From Cupriavidus agavae (lineage in GTDB: Bacteria; Pseudomonadota; Gammaproteobacteria; Burkholderiales; Burkholderiaceae), in assembly GCF_004217045.1 (NCBI RefSeq), contig NZ_SGXM01000001.1, forward strand, positions 620,001 to 684,000: 64,000 bases of DNA. The letters are read 5' to 3'. Made by a program: the position numbers and the translations under genes. The notes beneath the pieces were generated by a model. It was not told the origin of the DNA and did no database searches. It worked only from the letters and a program-made list of their open reading frames with translations. Shown here piece after piece: positions 31,021 to 40,113 of the stretch (the first letter of the stretch is position 1; each line of letters starts with the position of its first letter).

Positions 31021-31932
31021 TCAGTCGCGCATCTCGCGGCCGGTCAGCTTGAGGAAGACGTCCTCCAGGTTGGCGGGGCGATGCAGGTAGCGTACGCCGC
31101 CCTTGCCGTGCAGCGCGGCGAGCAGCGGGTCGGGGTTGCGCACGTAGCAGAACAGCGTCTCGCCGCGCATCTCGGTGCGGTCGGCCAGCGGCGTCAGCGT
31201 GGCGCGCAGCGGTTCGAGTTCGTCGCCATAGACTTCCACCACGTCGCAGCCGATCTCGCGGTCGATCAGCTCGTGCGGCTTGCCCTCGGCAATCTTGCGG
31301 CCGGCGTCGATCACGCACAGGTGATCGCAAAGCCGCTCGGCCTCTTCCATGAAGTGGGTGGTCAGCAGGATGGTCTTGCCGGCCGACAGCAGCGATCTGA
31401 GCCGCTCCCAGATCAGGTGCCGGGCCTGCGGATCGAGGCCCGTGGTGGGCTCGTCCATGACCAGCAGGTCCGGATCGTTGATCAGCGCCCGCGCCACGGT
31501 CAGGCGCCGGCGCATGCCCCCCGAAAGCTCGCGGACCTGGGCGTCGGCCTTGTTTTCGAGACGCGCGAATTCGAGCAGCTTGGGCACGCGTGCGGCGATC
31601 TCGGCCGACGACAGGCCGAAATAGCGGCCGAAGATGCGCAGGTTCTCTATCACCGAGAAATCCGGGTCGAGGTTGTCGAACTGGGGCACCACGCCCACGC
31701 GCATGCGGGCCTGTGGCGCGCGCTGGGGGATCGGCTCGCCGCACAGCGTGAGCGTGCCCGAGGCCGGCGTGGTGAGCCCCAGCAGCATGCGCAGCGTGGT
31801 GGTCTTGCCGGCGCCGTTGGGCCCCAGCAGGCCGAAGCACTGGCCGGGATGCACTTCGAGGTCGAGATTGTCGACGACGACGGTGTCGCCGTAGAGCTTG
31901 CGCACGTTGCGCATCTGGAGAATGGCGGTCAA
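31021..31932 (-). CDS. NodI-like ABC transporter ATPase
   Basis: A 303-residue ABC ATPase of the NodI/DrrA-type subfamily. Walker A is [14 protein letters not shown], the signature is [16 protein letters not shown] and Walker B is [17 protein letters not shown], followed by [13 protein letters not shown] with the switch His. The frame is open to 32013, but the upstream residues do not look like an ABC start. TTG at 31932 (AGGGAA ahead) and ATG at 31914 are the best starts; I use TTG. It is paired with the ABC-2 permease downstream to form an exporter. Confidence 0.87.
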   Translation of the reverse strand: MTAILQMRNVRKLYGDTVVVDNLDLEVHPGQCFGLLGPNGAGKTTTLRMLLGLTTPASGTLTLCGEPIPQRAPQARMRVGVVPQFDNLDPDFSVIENLRIFGRYFGLSSAEIAARVPKLLEFARLENKADAQVRELSGGMRRRLTVARALINDPDLLVMDEPTTGLDPQARHLIWERLRSLLSAGKTILLTTHFMEEAERLCDHLCVIDAGRKIAEGKPHELIDREIGCDVVEVYGDELEPLRATLTPLADRTEMRGETLFCYVRNPDPLLAALHGKGGVRYLHRPANLEDVFLKLTGREMRD

Positions 31933-32033
31933 GGTCAGGATTCCCTGAAGGCGGTTTTCGCCATTATGCCGGCCATCGGTGCCGCGATTGTTGGCGCGTG
32001 GCAGTCTCTCCATTCCATTCCCGGACGCCAGGC

Positions 32034-32064
32034 GAAAAAAAACCGCCAGCGAACTGGCGGTTTT
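32034..32064 (-). terminator. Terminator of rpsU (can work in both directions)
   Basis: A 9-base stem (32041-32049 with 32054-32062) and CGAA loop is flanked by a run of eight A on the + strand (32035-32042), which is a U run for the - strand rpsU transcript. TTTT at 32061-32064 also gives a weaker + strand terminator. Confidence 0.88.
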
Positions 32065-32082
32065 CTTATGGCAATGCGCGAA

Positions 32083-32295
32083 TCAGTAGAGCTTCTTCGG
32101 CAGCATTTGCATGCGCAGACGCTTGCGCAGGCGGGCCTCGGCAGCCTTCTTCTTGCGCTTGCGCTCAGTCGTCGGCTTTTCGTAGGCGGTGCGGCTCTTC
32201 AGTTCCACGATCAGGCCAGTCTGCAGAATGGCGCGACGGAAACGACGCATTGCAACTTCAACGGGCTCGCCCGGCTTCAGAACGATCTTAGTCAA
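32083..32295 (-). CDS. rpsU: 30S ribosomal protein S21
   Basis: A 70-residue highly basic protein. The start [20 protein letters not shown] and the [21 protein letters not shown] tail match S21 of betaproteobacteria. S21 binds the small-subunit head near the anti-Shine-Dalgarno end of 16S rRNA and helps initiation. TCCTTCAGG on the + strand reads CCTGAAGGA on the - strand and gives a good ribosome site before ATG 32295. It is transcribed alone between two hairpins, and a possible promoter lies at 32551-32579. Confidence 0.97.
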   Translation of the reverse strand: MTKIVLKPGEPVEVAMRRFRRAILQTGLIVELKSRTAYEKPTTERKRKKKAAEARLRKRLRMQMLPKKLY

Positions 32296-32701
32296 TTCAG
32301 TCCTTCAGGATTGGCCGCCACAAGGGCGGAGGGTTCATAGAGGGGAAACGTGCCACGTCGGGCTCCGGAGCCTTCCGTGACGGTGGTAATCGCACGCATC
32401 GGCGAATGCCGCGGTGCGCCCCCTAGAACCGCTGCGGACCGAAATCCGTACTGCTAGTGTCAGGGGTGACGGGCCAAATTTTCCTAGCTAGGTAAAAACT
32501 TGGCGGACTACCTGTTTCCGTGGATATTGCGCAAGAAATACGCCGGTAAGCTTTTACAGGTATACCGGAGGTCAGTCAAGTACATCAGGGCAATCGGCTA
32601 TTCTACCGCAGAACCGGGGGCAAGGGGAGGGAGTGTGGCGGCGCCACCGTCGCATCGCGCGGGAGGGCGCGCAGCCAATGGACGGGCGGCGGCGCACAAA
32701 G
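32296..32701. other. Intergenic region between rpsU and the tRNA-Asn terminator
   Basis: About 400 bases without a gene. On the - strand it contains a possible promoter for rpsU (32551-32579), which would give a leader of about 250 bases. An interrupted palindrome CCTAGCTAGG lies near 32483-32492. Nothing else is recognisable. Confidence 0.45.
32551..32579 (-). promoter_or_regulatory. Possible sigma-70 promoter for rpsU
   Basis: On the - strand, TTGACT (complement of 32574-32579) and TAAAAG (complement of 32551-32556) are separated by 17 bases. The -35 matches consensus at five of six positions, the -10 at four of six. Transcription would start roughly 250 bases before rpsU. Confidence 0.35.
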
Positions 32702-32730
32702 AAAAAGGCCGATGCTTTCGCATCGGCCTT
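32702..32730 (-). terminator. Terminator of tRNA-Asn
   Basis: An 11-base perfect stem (32705-32715 with 32720-32730) with loop TTTC lies just downstream of the tRNA on the - strand. The flanking A run at 32702-32706 becomes a U run in the transcript. Confidence 0.85.
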
Positions 32731-32744
32731 CGTCTTGAATTTTT

Positions 32745-32820
32745 TGGCTCCCCGACCTGGGCTCGAACCAGGGACCTACGGATTAACAGTCCGGCGCTCT
32801 ACCAACTGAGCTATCGGGGA
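32745..32820 (-). tRNA. tRNA-Asn (anticodon GTT)
   Basis: A 76-base cloverleaf on the - strand, including an encoded CCA end. The acceptor stem TCCCCGA pairs with TCGGGGA. The D-arm contains AGCTCAGTTGGTAGAGC, the anticodon loop is CTGTTAATC with GTT at the centre, and the T-arm contains GGTTCGAGCC. It is flanked by a strong promoter (32836-32865) and a terminator (32702-32730), so it is a single-gene transcription unit. No integrated element uses this tRNA end as an attachment site here. Confidence 0.97.
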
Positions 32821-32835
32821 ACAGCTGAGAAAGAA

Positions 32836-32865
32836 ATTATAACCAGCTTCTCTTCGTTTCGTCAA
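32836..32865 (-). promoter_or_regulatory. Sigma-70 promoter of tRNA-Asn
   Basis: On the - strand TTGACG (complement of 32860-32865) and a perfect TATAAT (complement of 32836-32841) are separated by 18 bases. The predicted start is about 8 bases before the tRNA 5' end, as is normal for a tRNA gene. Confidence 0.78.
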
Positions 32866-33017
32866 CAACTTTTTAACGTTTTGTTTTCGTCAGCAGTTGT
32901 AGCAAAAACTCTGGTTCGCCTTGGAACCCGCCTGCAGCAAGCGTTTCCGCCTTTTTGCCGCGTTGCCGTGTTCAACAGCGAGGCCGCATTATAGCCAGCT
33001 TTTTGATTTGTGCAAAC

Positions 33018-33045
33018 AAAAAAATCGCCCGGAGGCGATTTTTTT
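33018..33045 (-). terminator. Terminator of the ferredoxin reductase gene (bidirectional form)
   Basis: The stem combines ATCGCC/GGCGAT with runs of seven A on one side and seven T on the other (33018-33029 with 33034-33045, loop CGGA). The U run works for the - strand gene ending at 33064, and in the opposite direction as well. Confidence 0.9.
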
Positions 33046-33063
33046 GCGACGCTGTCAAAACGT

Positions 33064-34167
33064 TCAGTCGAACACCGGCGTTTCCACGCCCAGCACCTTG
33101 TGCAGCTTCGGCGAGGTGGTGGTGTACTGCATGTGGATCTTCTTGTCCGGGAAGATGTACGGCGCGGCGCCGAACGCAGCCAGGGCGGCCTCGTGGAAGC
33201 CCGACAGGATCAGCTTCTTCTTACCCGGATACGTGTTGATGTCGCCCACGGCGAAGATGCCCGGGATGTTCGTCTCGAACTTCTCGGTATCCACCTTGAT
33301 CTGCTTGCGCTCCAGGTCCAGGCCCCACTCGGCGATCGGGCCGAGCTTCGGCGACAGGCCGAAGAACACCAGCAGGTCGTCCACGGGCAGGCGGCGCGTC
33401 ACGCCGTCGCCGCCGGTGACCTTCACTTCGGTCAGGACGCCGTCTTTTTCCTCGTAGCCGGCAATCTGGCCAACCAGGAACTGCATTTCCATCTGTTCGC
33501 ACAGCTCGCGCATCTTGGCCACCGAAGCCGGTGCGGCACGGAAACCGTCGCGGCGGTGGATCATCACCACCGATTCGGCCTTGCCGACCAGGTCCAGCGT
33601 CCAGTCCAGCGCCGAATCGCCGCCGCCCACGATCACGAGGTTGCGGCCGTGGAAGCGGCTCGGGTCCTTCACGCGGTAGAACAGCTGCTTGCCGTCGAAC
33701 TTGTCGATGCCTTCGACCTTCACCGTGCGCGGCTGGAACGAGCCCACGCCGGCGGCGATGAAGATGGTCTTGGTGATGAAGCGGGTTCCGAGCGACGTTT
33801 CCACGAAGAAGCGGCCGTCTTCGCGGCGCTCCACGACGGAAACTTCCTGGCCCAGGTGGAACGTGGGCGAGAACGGCTCGATCTGCTTGAGCAGGTTGTC
33901 GGTCAGTTCCTGGCCCGTGCAGATGGGCACGGCCGGGATGTCGTAGATCGGCTTGTCCGGATACAACTCCACGCACTGGCCGCCCACTACCTTGAGCGAA
34001 TCGATCACGTGGGCCTTGATTTCGAGCAGGCCCAGTTCAAACACCTGGAACAGCCCGACCGGGCCGGCGCCGACGATCAGCGCATCGATTTCCAGCGGCT
34101 GGCCGCCGGTGTTGCCGCCGGCCTGCTGCGTTGCGTCGGCCACGGGATTTGGAATGCTCAAGTCCAT
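33064..34167 (-). CDS. Ferredoxin--NADP(+) reductase, thioredoxin-reductase-like type
   Basis: A 367-residue FAD- and NADPH-binding flavoprotein. The FAD site is [19 protein letters not shown] (about residue 28) and the NADP site is [17 protein letters not shown] (about 184), with [18 protein letters not shown] near 305 closing the FAD fold. The CxxC redox pair of true thioredoxin reductases is absent, which points to the TrxB-like ferredoxin-NADP reductase group. It reduces ferredoxin or flavodoxin with NADPH, or the reverse. Its gene follows a 7Fe ferredoxin gene on the same strand after 130 bases, the likely redox partner. Confidence 0.88.
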   Translation of the reverse strand: MDLSIPNPVADATQQAGGNTGGQPLEIDALIVGAGPVGLFQVFELGLLEIKAHVIDSLKVVGGQCVELYPDKPIYDIPAVPICTGQELTDNLLKQIEPFSPTFHLGQEVSVVERREDGRFFVETSLGTRFITKTIFIAAGVGSFQPRTVKVEGIDKFDGKQLFYRVKDPSRFHGRNLVIVGGGDSALDWTLDLVGKAESVVMIHRRDGFRAAPASVAKMRELCEQMEMQFLVGQIAGYEEKDGVLTEVKVTGGDGVTRRLPVDDLLVFFGLSPKLGPIAEWGLDLERKQIKVDTEKFETNIPGIFAVGDINTYPGKKKLILSGFHEAALAAFGAAPYIFPDKKIHMQYTTTSPKLHKVLGVETPVFD

Positions 34168-34297
34168 ATTCGTCCTGATACGTTGGGGGCAATGGCGTGC
34201 CCGGTATTACGGGAAAGCGCGTGGGGACGGCTTTCTGTGACGCTGGCCGGCCGGTCCGGCGCGTGCCGGTGGCTGCGGCCGGGCCGCGTCGGTCTTC

Positions 34298-34621
34298 TTA
34301 GCGCTGCAGGTATTGCAGCTTGCCGGTGGCGTCCTTCCATTCCTCGGCCTCGGCCAGCGGGGCCTTGGTCTTGGTGATGGACGGCCAGCTACGGGACAGT
34401 TCGGCGTTCAGCTCGATATATTCCTGCTGGTCGCCGGGGACGTCTTCCTCGGCGTAAATCGCGTTCACCGGGCATTCGGCCACGCACACGGCGCAATCGA
34501 TGCACTCGTCGGGATCGATGGCCAGGAAGTTCGGGCCTTCGCGGAAACAATCGACCGGACACACATCAACGCAGTCGGTGTAACGGCAACGGATGCAGGC
34601 TTCGGTGACAACGTGAGTCAT
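34298..34621 (-). CDS. fdxA: 7Fe ferredoxin (3Fe-4S/4Fe-4S), FdxA type
   Basis: A 107-residue electron carrier. Cysteines are in [20 protein letters not shown] (cluster I region) and [13 protein letters not shown] (cluster II), matching the Azotobacter FdI/FdxA type whose first cluster is 3Fe-4S. The C-terminal 45 residues ([20 protein letters not shown]) are the usual tail of this group. It shares strand with the ferredoxin-NADP reductase gene just downstream. Upstream is a 379-base divergent gap. Confidence 0.95.
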   Translation of the reverse strand: MTHVVTEACIRCRYTDCVDVCPVDCFREGPNFLAIDPDECIDCAVCVAECPVNAIYAEEDVPGDQQEYIELNAELSRSWPSITKTKAPLAEAEEWKDATGKLQYLQR

Positions 34622-35000
34622 TTCGGTTCCAGAAAAACGGATCGGTCTTCGATGGGGATTTGTCCAGGGCCGCTTCTTGCCACCGCTCGCGCGAGTTGTC
34701 CGCTACGCGACGCACGCCGCGCGTGTCAATCGGTATAACTGGGGGCGAACGGGGGCCGTGGCCTTTCAAAGACCGATATTGTAGCCGAGCCACTCCGCAA
34801 GGATAGCGACTCTATATAGCCGGGTCAGATAGTTTTCTTATTTCTTTATTAGTTTCCGCCGCATCTGGCGCCGAAACCGGCGCACGGGGCCGGTCTCCGG
34901 CGGTTCGGCGGACCCGCCCGCAGGCGGAAAGGCTACTATTCCCATGTCTGATGCGTGGCTTCTGGCGCCTTGCTGGAGCACCGAGAGGGAGATGACGACC
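34622..35000. other. Divergent intergenic region before fdxA
   Basis: 379 bases. On the - strand a TACAAT (complement of 34779-34784) could be a -10 box for fdxA, but no good -35 is present. A TATATAG near 34813-34819 and an A/T-rich patch (about 34828-34852) stand out from GC-rich surroundings. No gene is supported here. Confidence 0.4.
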
Positions 35001-35522
35001 ATGGCGGTCCGTACCTTGATCCGTATGTTGAGTGCTTTTTGCGCCGCATTTCTGATGCTTGGCGGCAGCCCGGCGTTGGGCCAGCCGGCGCCCGGGTCCA
35101 CGCCGGGTGTCGACGACATGGCTGGCAGCGTGGTGTCCCGGCTCGTGGCCTGGCGGGCCCGGACCGACCAGCCTGTGGCGCTGGGGTCGCTGACCGCGTT
35201 CGAATGGGACAGCTTCAGCGTGGAACGGGTGCCCGCCGGCGTGGCGATGGCCAACTGCGGCCGCGACGGCTTCGTACCATGCGACAAGGGCCTGCAGCCG
35301 GCGCCCGATGGGCTGGTGCAGGTGCTGCGCTTCGACCGCGCGGGGCAGGCCGTCTACCAGGAGCGGATCATCGTCGGCTCGGCCAGCTTTGCCGAGCCGC
35401 TGCCGGCGGCCGTGCCGCGCGGGCGGGCCACGCTGGTCACCTGCGCCGATGGCACGGGGCGGCGGCTCTGGTGCGTGCAGTCGGGGCCCCGCCCGGCGTT
35501 GCCGGGGCTCGACGGCGCCTGA
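35001..35522 (+). CDS. Secreted protein of unknown function
   Basis: A 173-residue protein that I do not recognise. Residues 1-27 form a signal peptide (MAVRTLIRMLSAFCAAFLML, cleavage after ALG before QPAPG). The mature part has four cysteines that could form disulfides (in ANCGRDGFVPCDKG near 85-95, and VTCADGTGRRLWCVQ near 150-160). GAGGGAG at 34985-34991 fits ATG 35001 and not the earlier ATGs at 34944 and 34992. No operon partner is evident; pncB follows after 73 bases. Codon use resembles that of its neighbours. Confidence 0.75.
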   Translation: MAVRTLIRMLSAFCAAFLMLGGSPALGQPAPGSTPGVDDMAGSVVSRLVAWRARTDQPVALGSLTAFEWDSFSVERVPAGVAMANCGRDGFVPCDKGLQPAPDGLVQVLRFDRAGQAVYQERIIVGSASFAEPLPAAVPRGRATLVTCADGTGRRLWCVQSGPRPALPGLDGA

Positions 35523-35595
35523 GGGCCCGCGGTTGGCGCGAACCATCGCGTGACTTTCGGTTAGCATGGTGGCCTGACACCGCAGCCCCCCAGCC

Positions 35596-36774
35596 ATGAT
35601 CATCCGTTCCCTGCTCGACACCGACCTGTACAAGTTCACGATGATGCAGGTGGTGCTGCACCATTTTCCGCAGGCGCAGGTCGAGTACAAGTTCAAGTGC
35701 CGCAACGCAGGCGTCGACCTGACGCCGTATGTCGACGAGATCCGCGCCGAACTGGCCAGCCTGTGCCAGCTGCGCTTTACCGACGACGAACTCGACTACC
35801 TGCGCGGCATGCGCTTCATCAAGAGCGATTTCGTCGACTTCCTCGCGCTGTTCCACCTGAACGAGAAGTACGTGGTCGTGCAGCCGTCGGCATCGGGCCA
35901 TGGCGAGATCGATATCACGATCCGCGGCCCGTGGCTGCATACGATCCTGTTCGAGATTCCGCTGCTGGCCATCGTCAACGAGGTGTACTTCCGCCGCACG
36001 CAGCCGCAGCCCGATCTCCAGGAAGGGCGCCGCCGGCTGGAGGAGAAGCTCGACCTGCTCAAGGTGCCGCAATACACCGACTGCGTGATTGCCGACTACG
36101 GCACGCGCCGCCGCTTCTCGCGCGACTGGCAGGAGGAGGTGCTGCTGTCGATGCGCCGCATCCTGGGACCGCAACTGGCCGGCACCAGCAACGTCCATTT
36201 CGCGCGGCTGCACAACATGACGCCGCTCGGCACCATGGCGCACGAGTACCTGCAGGCCTGCCAGGCGCTGGGCCCCCGGCTGCGCGATTCGCAGGTCTAC
36301 GCGCTGGAGAACTGGGCGCGCGAGTATCGGGGCGACCTCGGGATCGCGCTGTCCGATACCTACGGCTTCGACGCGTTCCTGCGCGATTTCGACCTCTACT
36401 TCTGCAAGCTGTTCGACGGCGTGCGCCACGATTCGGGCGATCCGTTCGAGTGGGGCGAGCGCATGCTGGCTCACTATGCGGCCAACCGCGTCGATCCGCG
36501 CAGCAAGACGCTGATCTTCAGCGATGCGCTGCATATCCCGAAGGTCATCGAGCTGTACGAGCGCTTCCGCCACCGCTGCAAGCTGGCCTTCGGCGTAGGC
36601 ACCAACCTGACCAACGACCTGGGCTACACGCCGCTGCAGATCGTGATCAAGATGGTCCGCTGCAACGGCCAGCCGGTGGCCAAGCTGTCCGACACCCCGG
36701 AGAAGACCATGTGCGACGATCCCGGCTACCTGTCCTATCTGCGCCAGGTGTTCGAGGTCAAGGCCGGTCATTGA
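35596..36774 (+). CDS. pncB: Nicotinate phosphoribosyltransferase
   Basis: A 392-residue enzyme that salvages nicotinate into NAD by making nicotinate mononucleotide from PRPP. It begins [24 protein letters not shown], the family signature, and includes [13 protein letters not shown], the GTSNVHFA stretch (about residue 195) with the autophosphorylated His-containing neighbourhood, and [13 protein letters not shown] near 276. [12 protein letters not shown] near 332 is the phosphate-binding loop. The length is near 395, as in E. coli PncB. The lutC-like gene follows after 30 bases. Confidence 0.96.
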   Translation: MIIRSLLDTDLYKFTMMQVVLHHFPQAQVEYKFKCRNAGVDLTPYVDEIRAELASLCQLRFTDDELDYLRGMRFIKSDFVDFLALFHLNEKYVVVQPSASGHGEIDITIRGPWLHTILFEIPLLAIVNEVYFRRTQPQPDLQEGRRRLEEKLDLLKVPQYTDCVIADYGTRRRFSRDWQEEVLLSMRRILGPQLAGTSNVHFARLHNMTPLGTMAHEYLQACQALGPRLRDSQVYALENWAREYRGDLGIALSDTYGFDAFLRDFDLYFCKLFDGVRHDSGDPFEWGERMLAHYAANRVDPRSKTLIFSDALHIPKVIELYERFRHRCKLAFGVGTNLTNDLGYTPLQIVIKMVRCNGQPVAKLSDTPEKTMCDDPGYLSYLRQVFEVKAGH

Positions 36775-36804
36775 CTCGTAAAAACGCCAAAATATCAGGA
36801 CGCC

Positions 36805-37497
36805 ATGGAAACCAACGCCGCCCGTGACCGTATCTTCGCCCGCATCCGTGCCGCCCAGGGCAGGGGTGCCAGCGTGACCGAGGGCGAGCGCGCCGCCGTG
36901 GCCGACTATCTCGAACGTCATCCGCAAGGCCCCCAGCCGGCCATCACGGCGGGGCTGGCCGAAGCGTTCACGGTACAGGCGCAGAAGATGGCTTCCACGG
37001 TGGATCGCGTGGCCATGCTGTCAGACGTGCCGGCGGCGGTCGCCCGCTATCTCGACGGCCTGCAACTGTCCCGCCGCGCCGTGGCCTGGACCGCGCTCGG
37101 CGATCTGCCGTGGGCTGCGCAAGGGCTGAGCGTCGAGTGCCGGCCGCCGCTGCGCGATGCGCAGGCCGACCACGACCATGGCGATCTGGTGGGCATCACC
37201 GGATGCTTCGCCGCCATCGCCGAGACCGGCTCGCTGATGCTGCTGTCGGGGCCGGACACCTATGCCTCGGCCGCGCTGCTGCCCGAGACGCATATCGCCG
37301 TGGTGCCGGTGCCGCGCATCGTCGCCAATCTCGAAGCGGCGTTCGCGCGGATGCGGGCCGAGCATGGCCAGTTGCCGCGTGCCACCAACATCATCAGCGG
37401 GCCGTCGCGCACGGGCGACATCGAGCAGACCATCGTGCTCGGGGCCCATGGGCCGTATCGTGTGCACGTGGTGCTGGTGGGCGATGAGGGCGGCTGA
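36805..37497 (+). CDS. LutC/YkgG family protein
   Basis: A 230-residue protein of the LutC (YkgG, DUF162) family. Diagnostic blocks are GDLVGITGCFAAIAETGSL (about residue 128) and SGPSRTGDIEQTIVLGAHGP (about 195). In Bacillus LutC works with LutA and LutB in lactate oxidation to pyruvate. Here no lutA or lutB lies nearby, so the protein stands alone beside pncB, and its role is not established. The N-terminus carries a 40-residue helical segment usual for the family. Length is normal. Confidence 0.85.
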   Translation: METNAARDRIFARIRAAQGRGASVTEGERAAVADYLERHPQGPQPAITAGLAEAFTVQAQKMASTVDRVAMLSDVPAAVARYLDGLQLSRRAVAWTALGDLPWAAQGLSVECRPPLRDAQADHDHGDLVGITGCFAAIAETGSLMLLSGPDTYASAALLPETHIAVVPVPRIVANLEAAFARMRAEHGQLPRATNIISGPSRTGDIEQTIVLGAHGPYRVHVVLVGDEGG

Positions 37498-37642
37498 GCT
37501 GCGCCCGACGCCGCACTTTGAGACCTTTCTCACAGGGCTTTGCTTTACACTGGCCGCTTCGTAGCGCGCTGACGTTCCAACGCCCCGGTGAGACCCCGGA
37601 CGCGCGCGCCTGTCGTCACCGCGAGATAGGAGTTACCGTTCG

Positions 37643-39073
37643 ATGCGACGTGTCACCACGCTGCTTCCCCAGATTCTGATTGCCGCGACGCTGCTGTCGC
37701 CCGCGTGGGCGCGGGCGGCGGACGTCGACGGCGCCACGCTGTCGGCCGCCTGGGGCGTGCCCTTTGCCGGCATCCTGCTGTCGATTGCCCTGTTCCCGCT
37801 GTTCGCGCCAAAGTTCTGGCACCACCACTACGGCAAGATCGCCCTGGTCTGGGGCCTGCTGTTCCTGGGCCCGTTCGCGGCACAGTTCGGCTGGCACGCG
37901 GCCGCCACCAGCACGGTGCACGCACTGCTGGCCGAGTACATTCCGTTCATCGTGCTGCTGACCGCGCTCTACGTGGTGGCGGGCGGCATCTGCGTGCAGG
38001 GCAACCTGCACGGCACACCGAAGCTGAACACGGCGATCCTTGGCCTTGGCACCGTGCTGGCCAGCCTGATGGGCACCACGGGCGCGGCGATGCTGCTGAT
38101 CCGGCCGCTGCTGCGCGCCAATGACAACCGCAAGCATGTGGCGCACGTGGTGGTGTTCTTCATCTTCCTCGTGGCCAATGCCGGCGGGGCGCTGACGCCG
38201 CTGGGCGATCCGCCGCTGTTCCTCGGTTTCCTCAAGGGCGTGGAATTCACCTGGACGCTGCGCAACATCCTGCCCGAGACGCTGTTCATCTGGGTGGTGC
38301 TGCTGGGCCTGTTCTATCTCGTGGACCGGCACTATTTCCAGAACCGGGAAGAGGAACTGCACCGCTCGCAGGATCCCACGCCGGACTCCACCGGCATCCG
38401 CATCATTGGCAAGGTCAACTTCGTGCTGCTGCTGGCCGTGGTGGGTCTGGTGCTGATGAGCGGGCTCTGGAAGCCCGGCACCGCGTTCGACGTGATGGGC
38501 ACCGAGGTGCCGCTGCCGGCGTTGGCGCGCGACGTGCTGCTGGTGGCCGTGACGATCGTGTCGCTGGTCGTCACGCCGCGCGCGGCGCGCAGCGGCAACG
38601 AGTTCAACTGGGAGCCGATGCTGGAAGTCGGCAAGCTGTTCGCGGGCATCTTCCTGACGATCATCCCGGTCATTGCCATGCTCAAGGCCGGCACCGACGG
38701 CGCGTTCGCCGGCGTGATCCGCACCGTCAGCGACAGCAACGGGCAGCCGATCGACAGCATGTACTTCTGGGCCACCGGCATCCTGTCGTCGTTCCTCGAC
38801 AACGCGCCGACCTACCTCGTGTTCTTCAACACGGCCGGCGGCGATGCCGCCACGCTGATGACGCGCGACGCCTCCACGCTGGCGGCCATCTCGGCCGGCG
38901 CCGTGTTCATGGGCGCGAATACCTACATCGGCAACGCCCCCAACCTGATGGTCAAGGCGATTGCCGAAAGCCGCGGCGTGCGCATGCCGAGCTTCTTCGG
39001 CTACATGGCGTATTCCTGTGCCGTGCTGGTGCCGCTGTTCCTCGTGATGACGTTCCTTTTCTTCCACGTATAG
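37643..39073 (+). CDS. Putative ion transporter, CitMHS-like / sodium:proton antiporter family
   Basis: A 476-residue polytopic inner-membrane protein with about 12 hydrophobic segments. A signal-like N-terminus (residues 1-25) is followed by AAWGVPFAGILLSIALFPL and KFWHHHYGKIALVWG, features of a putative citrate transporter group (CitMHS_2) within the ion transporter superfamily; homologues are often annotated as sodium:proton antiporters. Conserved loop segments are LMGTTGAAMLLIRPLLRAND and NAGGALTPLGDPPLFLGF, and in the C-terminal half LDNAPTYLVFFN and GANTYIGNAPNLMVKAIAE. Substrate and coupling ion are not determinable. The next gene starts two bases after its stop. Confidence 0.8.
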   Translation: MRRVTTLLPQILIAATLLSPAWARAADVDGATLSAAWGVPFAGILLSIALFPLFAPKFWHHHYGKIALVWGLLFLGPFAAQFGWHAAATSTVHALLAEYIPFIVLLTALYVVAGGICVQGNLHGTPKLNTAILGLGTVLASLMGTTGAAMLLIRPLLRANDNRKHVAHVVVFFIFLVANAGGALTPLGDPPLFLGFLKGVEFTWTLRNILPETLFIWVVLLGLFYLVDRHYFQNREEELHRSQDPTPDSTGIRIIGKVNFVLLLAVVGLVLMSGLWKPGTAFDVMGTEVPLPALARDVLLVAVTIVSLVVTPRAARSGNEFNWEPMLEVGKLFAGIFLTIIPVIAMLKAGTDGAFAGVIRTVSDSNGQPIDSMYFWATGILSSFLDNAPTYLVFFNTAGGDAATLMTRDASTLAAISAGAVFMGANTYIGNAPNLMVKAIAESRGVRMPSFFGYMAYSCAVLVPLFLVMTFLFFHV

Positions 39074-39075
39074 CC

Positions 39076-40071
39076 ATGAAGCCCTCTGTCCTGGTCACCC
39101 GTGCCATCTTTCCCGACGTGATCGAACGTCTCTCGCAGTACTTCGACGTCGACGACAACCAGCAGGATCTCGTGCTCGATGCCGCGGCGCTGCGCCAGCG
39201 GCTGGCCGGCAAGGCCGGCGTGCTGGCCAACGCCGCCGACCGCATCGACGGCGAGGTGGTGGCCGCGCTGCCGCAACTGCGGGCGGTGTGCAACATGGCG
39301 GTGGGCTATAACAACCTTGACCTGCCGGCGCTGACGGCGGCGGGCATCGTGGCGACCAACACCCCCGATGTGCTGACCGAGACCACGGCGGACTTCGGCT
39401 GGGCGCTGCTGATGGCGACGGCCCGCCGGGTGACCGAGGGCGAGCACTACCTGCGCGCCGGCAAGTGGGAGCGCTGGAGCTACGACATGCTGGTGGGCAT
39501 GGACCTGCACGGCAGCACGCTTGGCATCCTCGGCATGGGCCGCATCGGGCAGGGGCTGGCGCGGCGCGCCGCGGGCTTCGACATGCAGGTGATCTATCAC
39601 AACCGCAGCCGGTTGCCGGCCGACGTGGAGCAGTCACTGAACGCGCGCTATGTCAGCAAGGCCGAACTGCTGCAGCAGTCGGACCACCTGATCCTGGTGC
39701 TGCCGTACAGCGCGGCGAGCCACCACGCGATCGGCGCGGCCGAGCTGGCACAGATGAAACCGACCGCGACGCTGGTGAACCTGGCGCGCGGCGGCATCGT
39801 CGACGACGCGGCGCTGGCCGCCGCGCTGCGGGCCGGCACGATCTTCGGCGCTGGCCTCGACGTGTTCGAGGGCGAACCGAGCGTGCATCCCGACCTGCTG
39901 ACCGTGCCGAATGTGGTGTTGACGCCGCATATCGCGAGCGCCTCCGAGAAGACACGTCGCGCCATGGCCAACCTCGCGGCGGACAACCTGATTGCTGCGC
40001 TCGATCTCGGGCCGCAGGCCGGCCACCCGCCAACCGTGATCAACCCCGATGTGCTGCCGCGTCGTCGTTGA
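39076..40071 (+). CDS. D-2-hydroxyacid dehydrogenase (glyoxylate/hydroxypyruvate reductase type)
   Basis: A 331-residue NAD(P)-dependent reductase. The Rossmann motif is LGILGMGRIGQGLARRA (about residues 153-168). The catalytic triad is the Arg in NLARGGIVDDAAL (about 235), the Glu in DVFEGEPSVHPDLL (about 264) and the His in VVLTPHIASAS (about 283). The Arg-x-Ser of GhrB-like NADPH preference appears in HNRSRLPADVEQ. It likely reduces glyoxylate or hydroxypyruvate; the exact substrate is not certain. The ATG starts two bases after the upstream transporter stop, so the two may be co-expressed. Confidence 0.88.
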   Translation: MKPSVLVTRAIFPDVIERLSQYFDVDDNQQDLVLDAAALRQRLAGKAGVLANAADRIDGEVVAALPQLRAVCNMAVGYNNLDLPALTAAGIVATNTPDVLTETTADFGWALLMATARRVTEGEHYLRAGKWERWSYDMLVGMDLHGSTLGILGMGRIGQGLARRAAGFDMQVIYHNRSRLPADVEQSLNARYVSKAELLQQSDHLILVLPYSAASHHAIGAAELAQMKPTATLVNLARGGIVDDAALAAALRAGTIFGAGLDVFEGEPSVHPDLLTVPNVVLTPHIASASEKTRRAMANLAADNLIAALDLGPQAGHPPTVINPDVLPRRR

Positions 40072-40113
40072 TGTTGCGCCGGTGATCTCCTGATCTCTCC
40101 CTCCGTTGCTGTC

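Noticed and set aside
32745..32820. tRNA-Asn as an integration site for a mobile element
   Set aside because: No integrase and no second copy of the tRNA 3' end are present nearby; neighbours are housekeeping genes.
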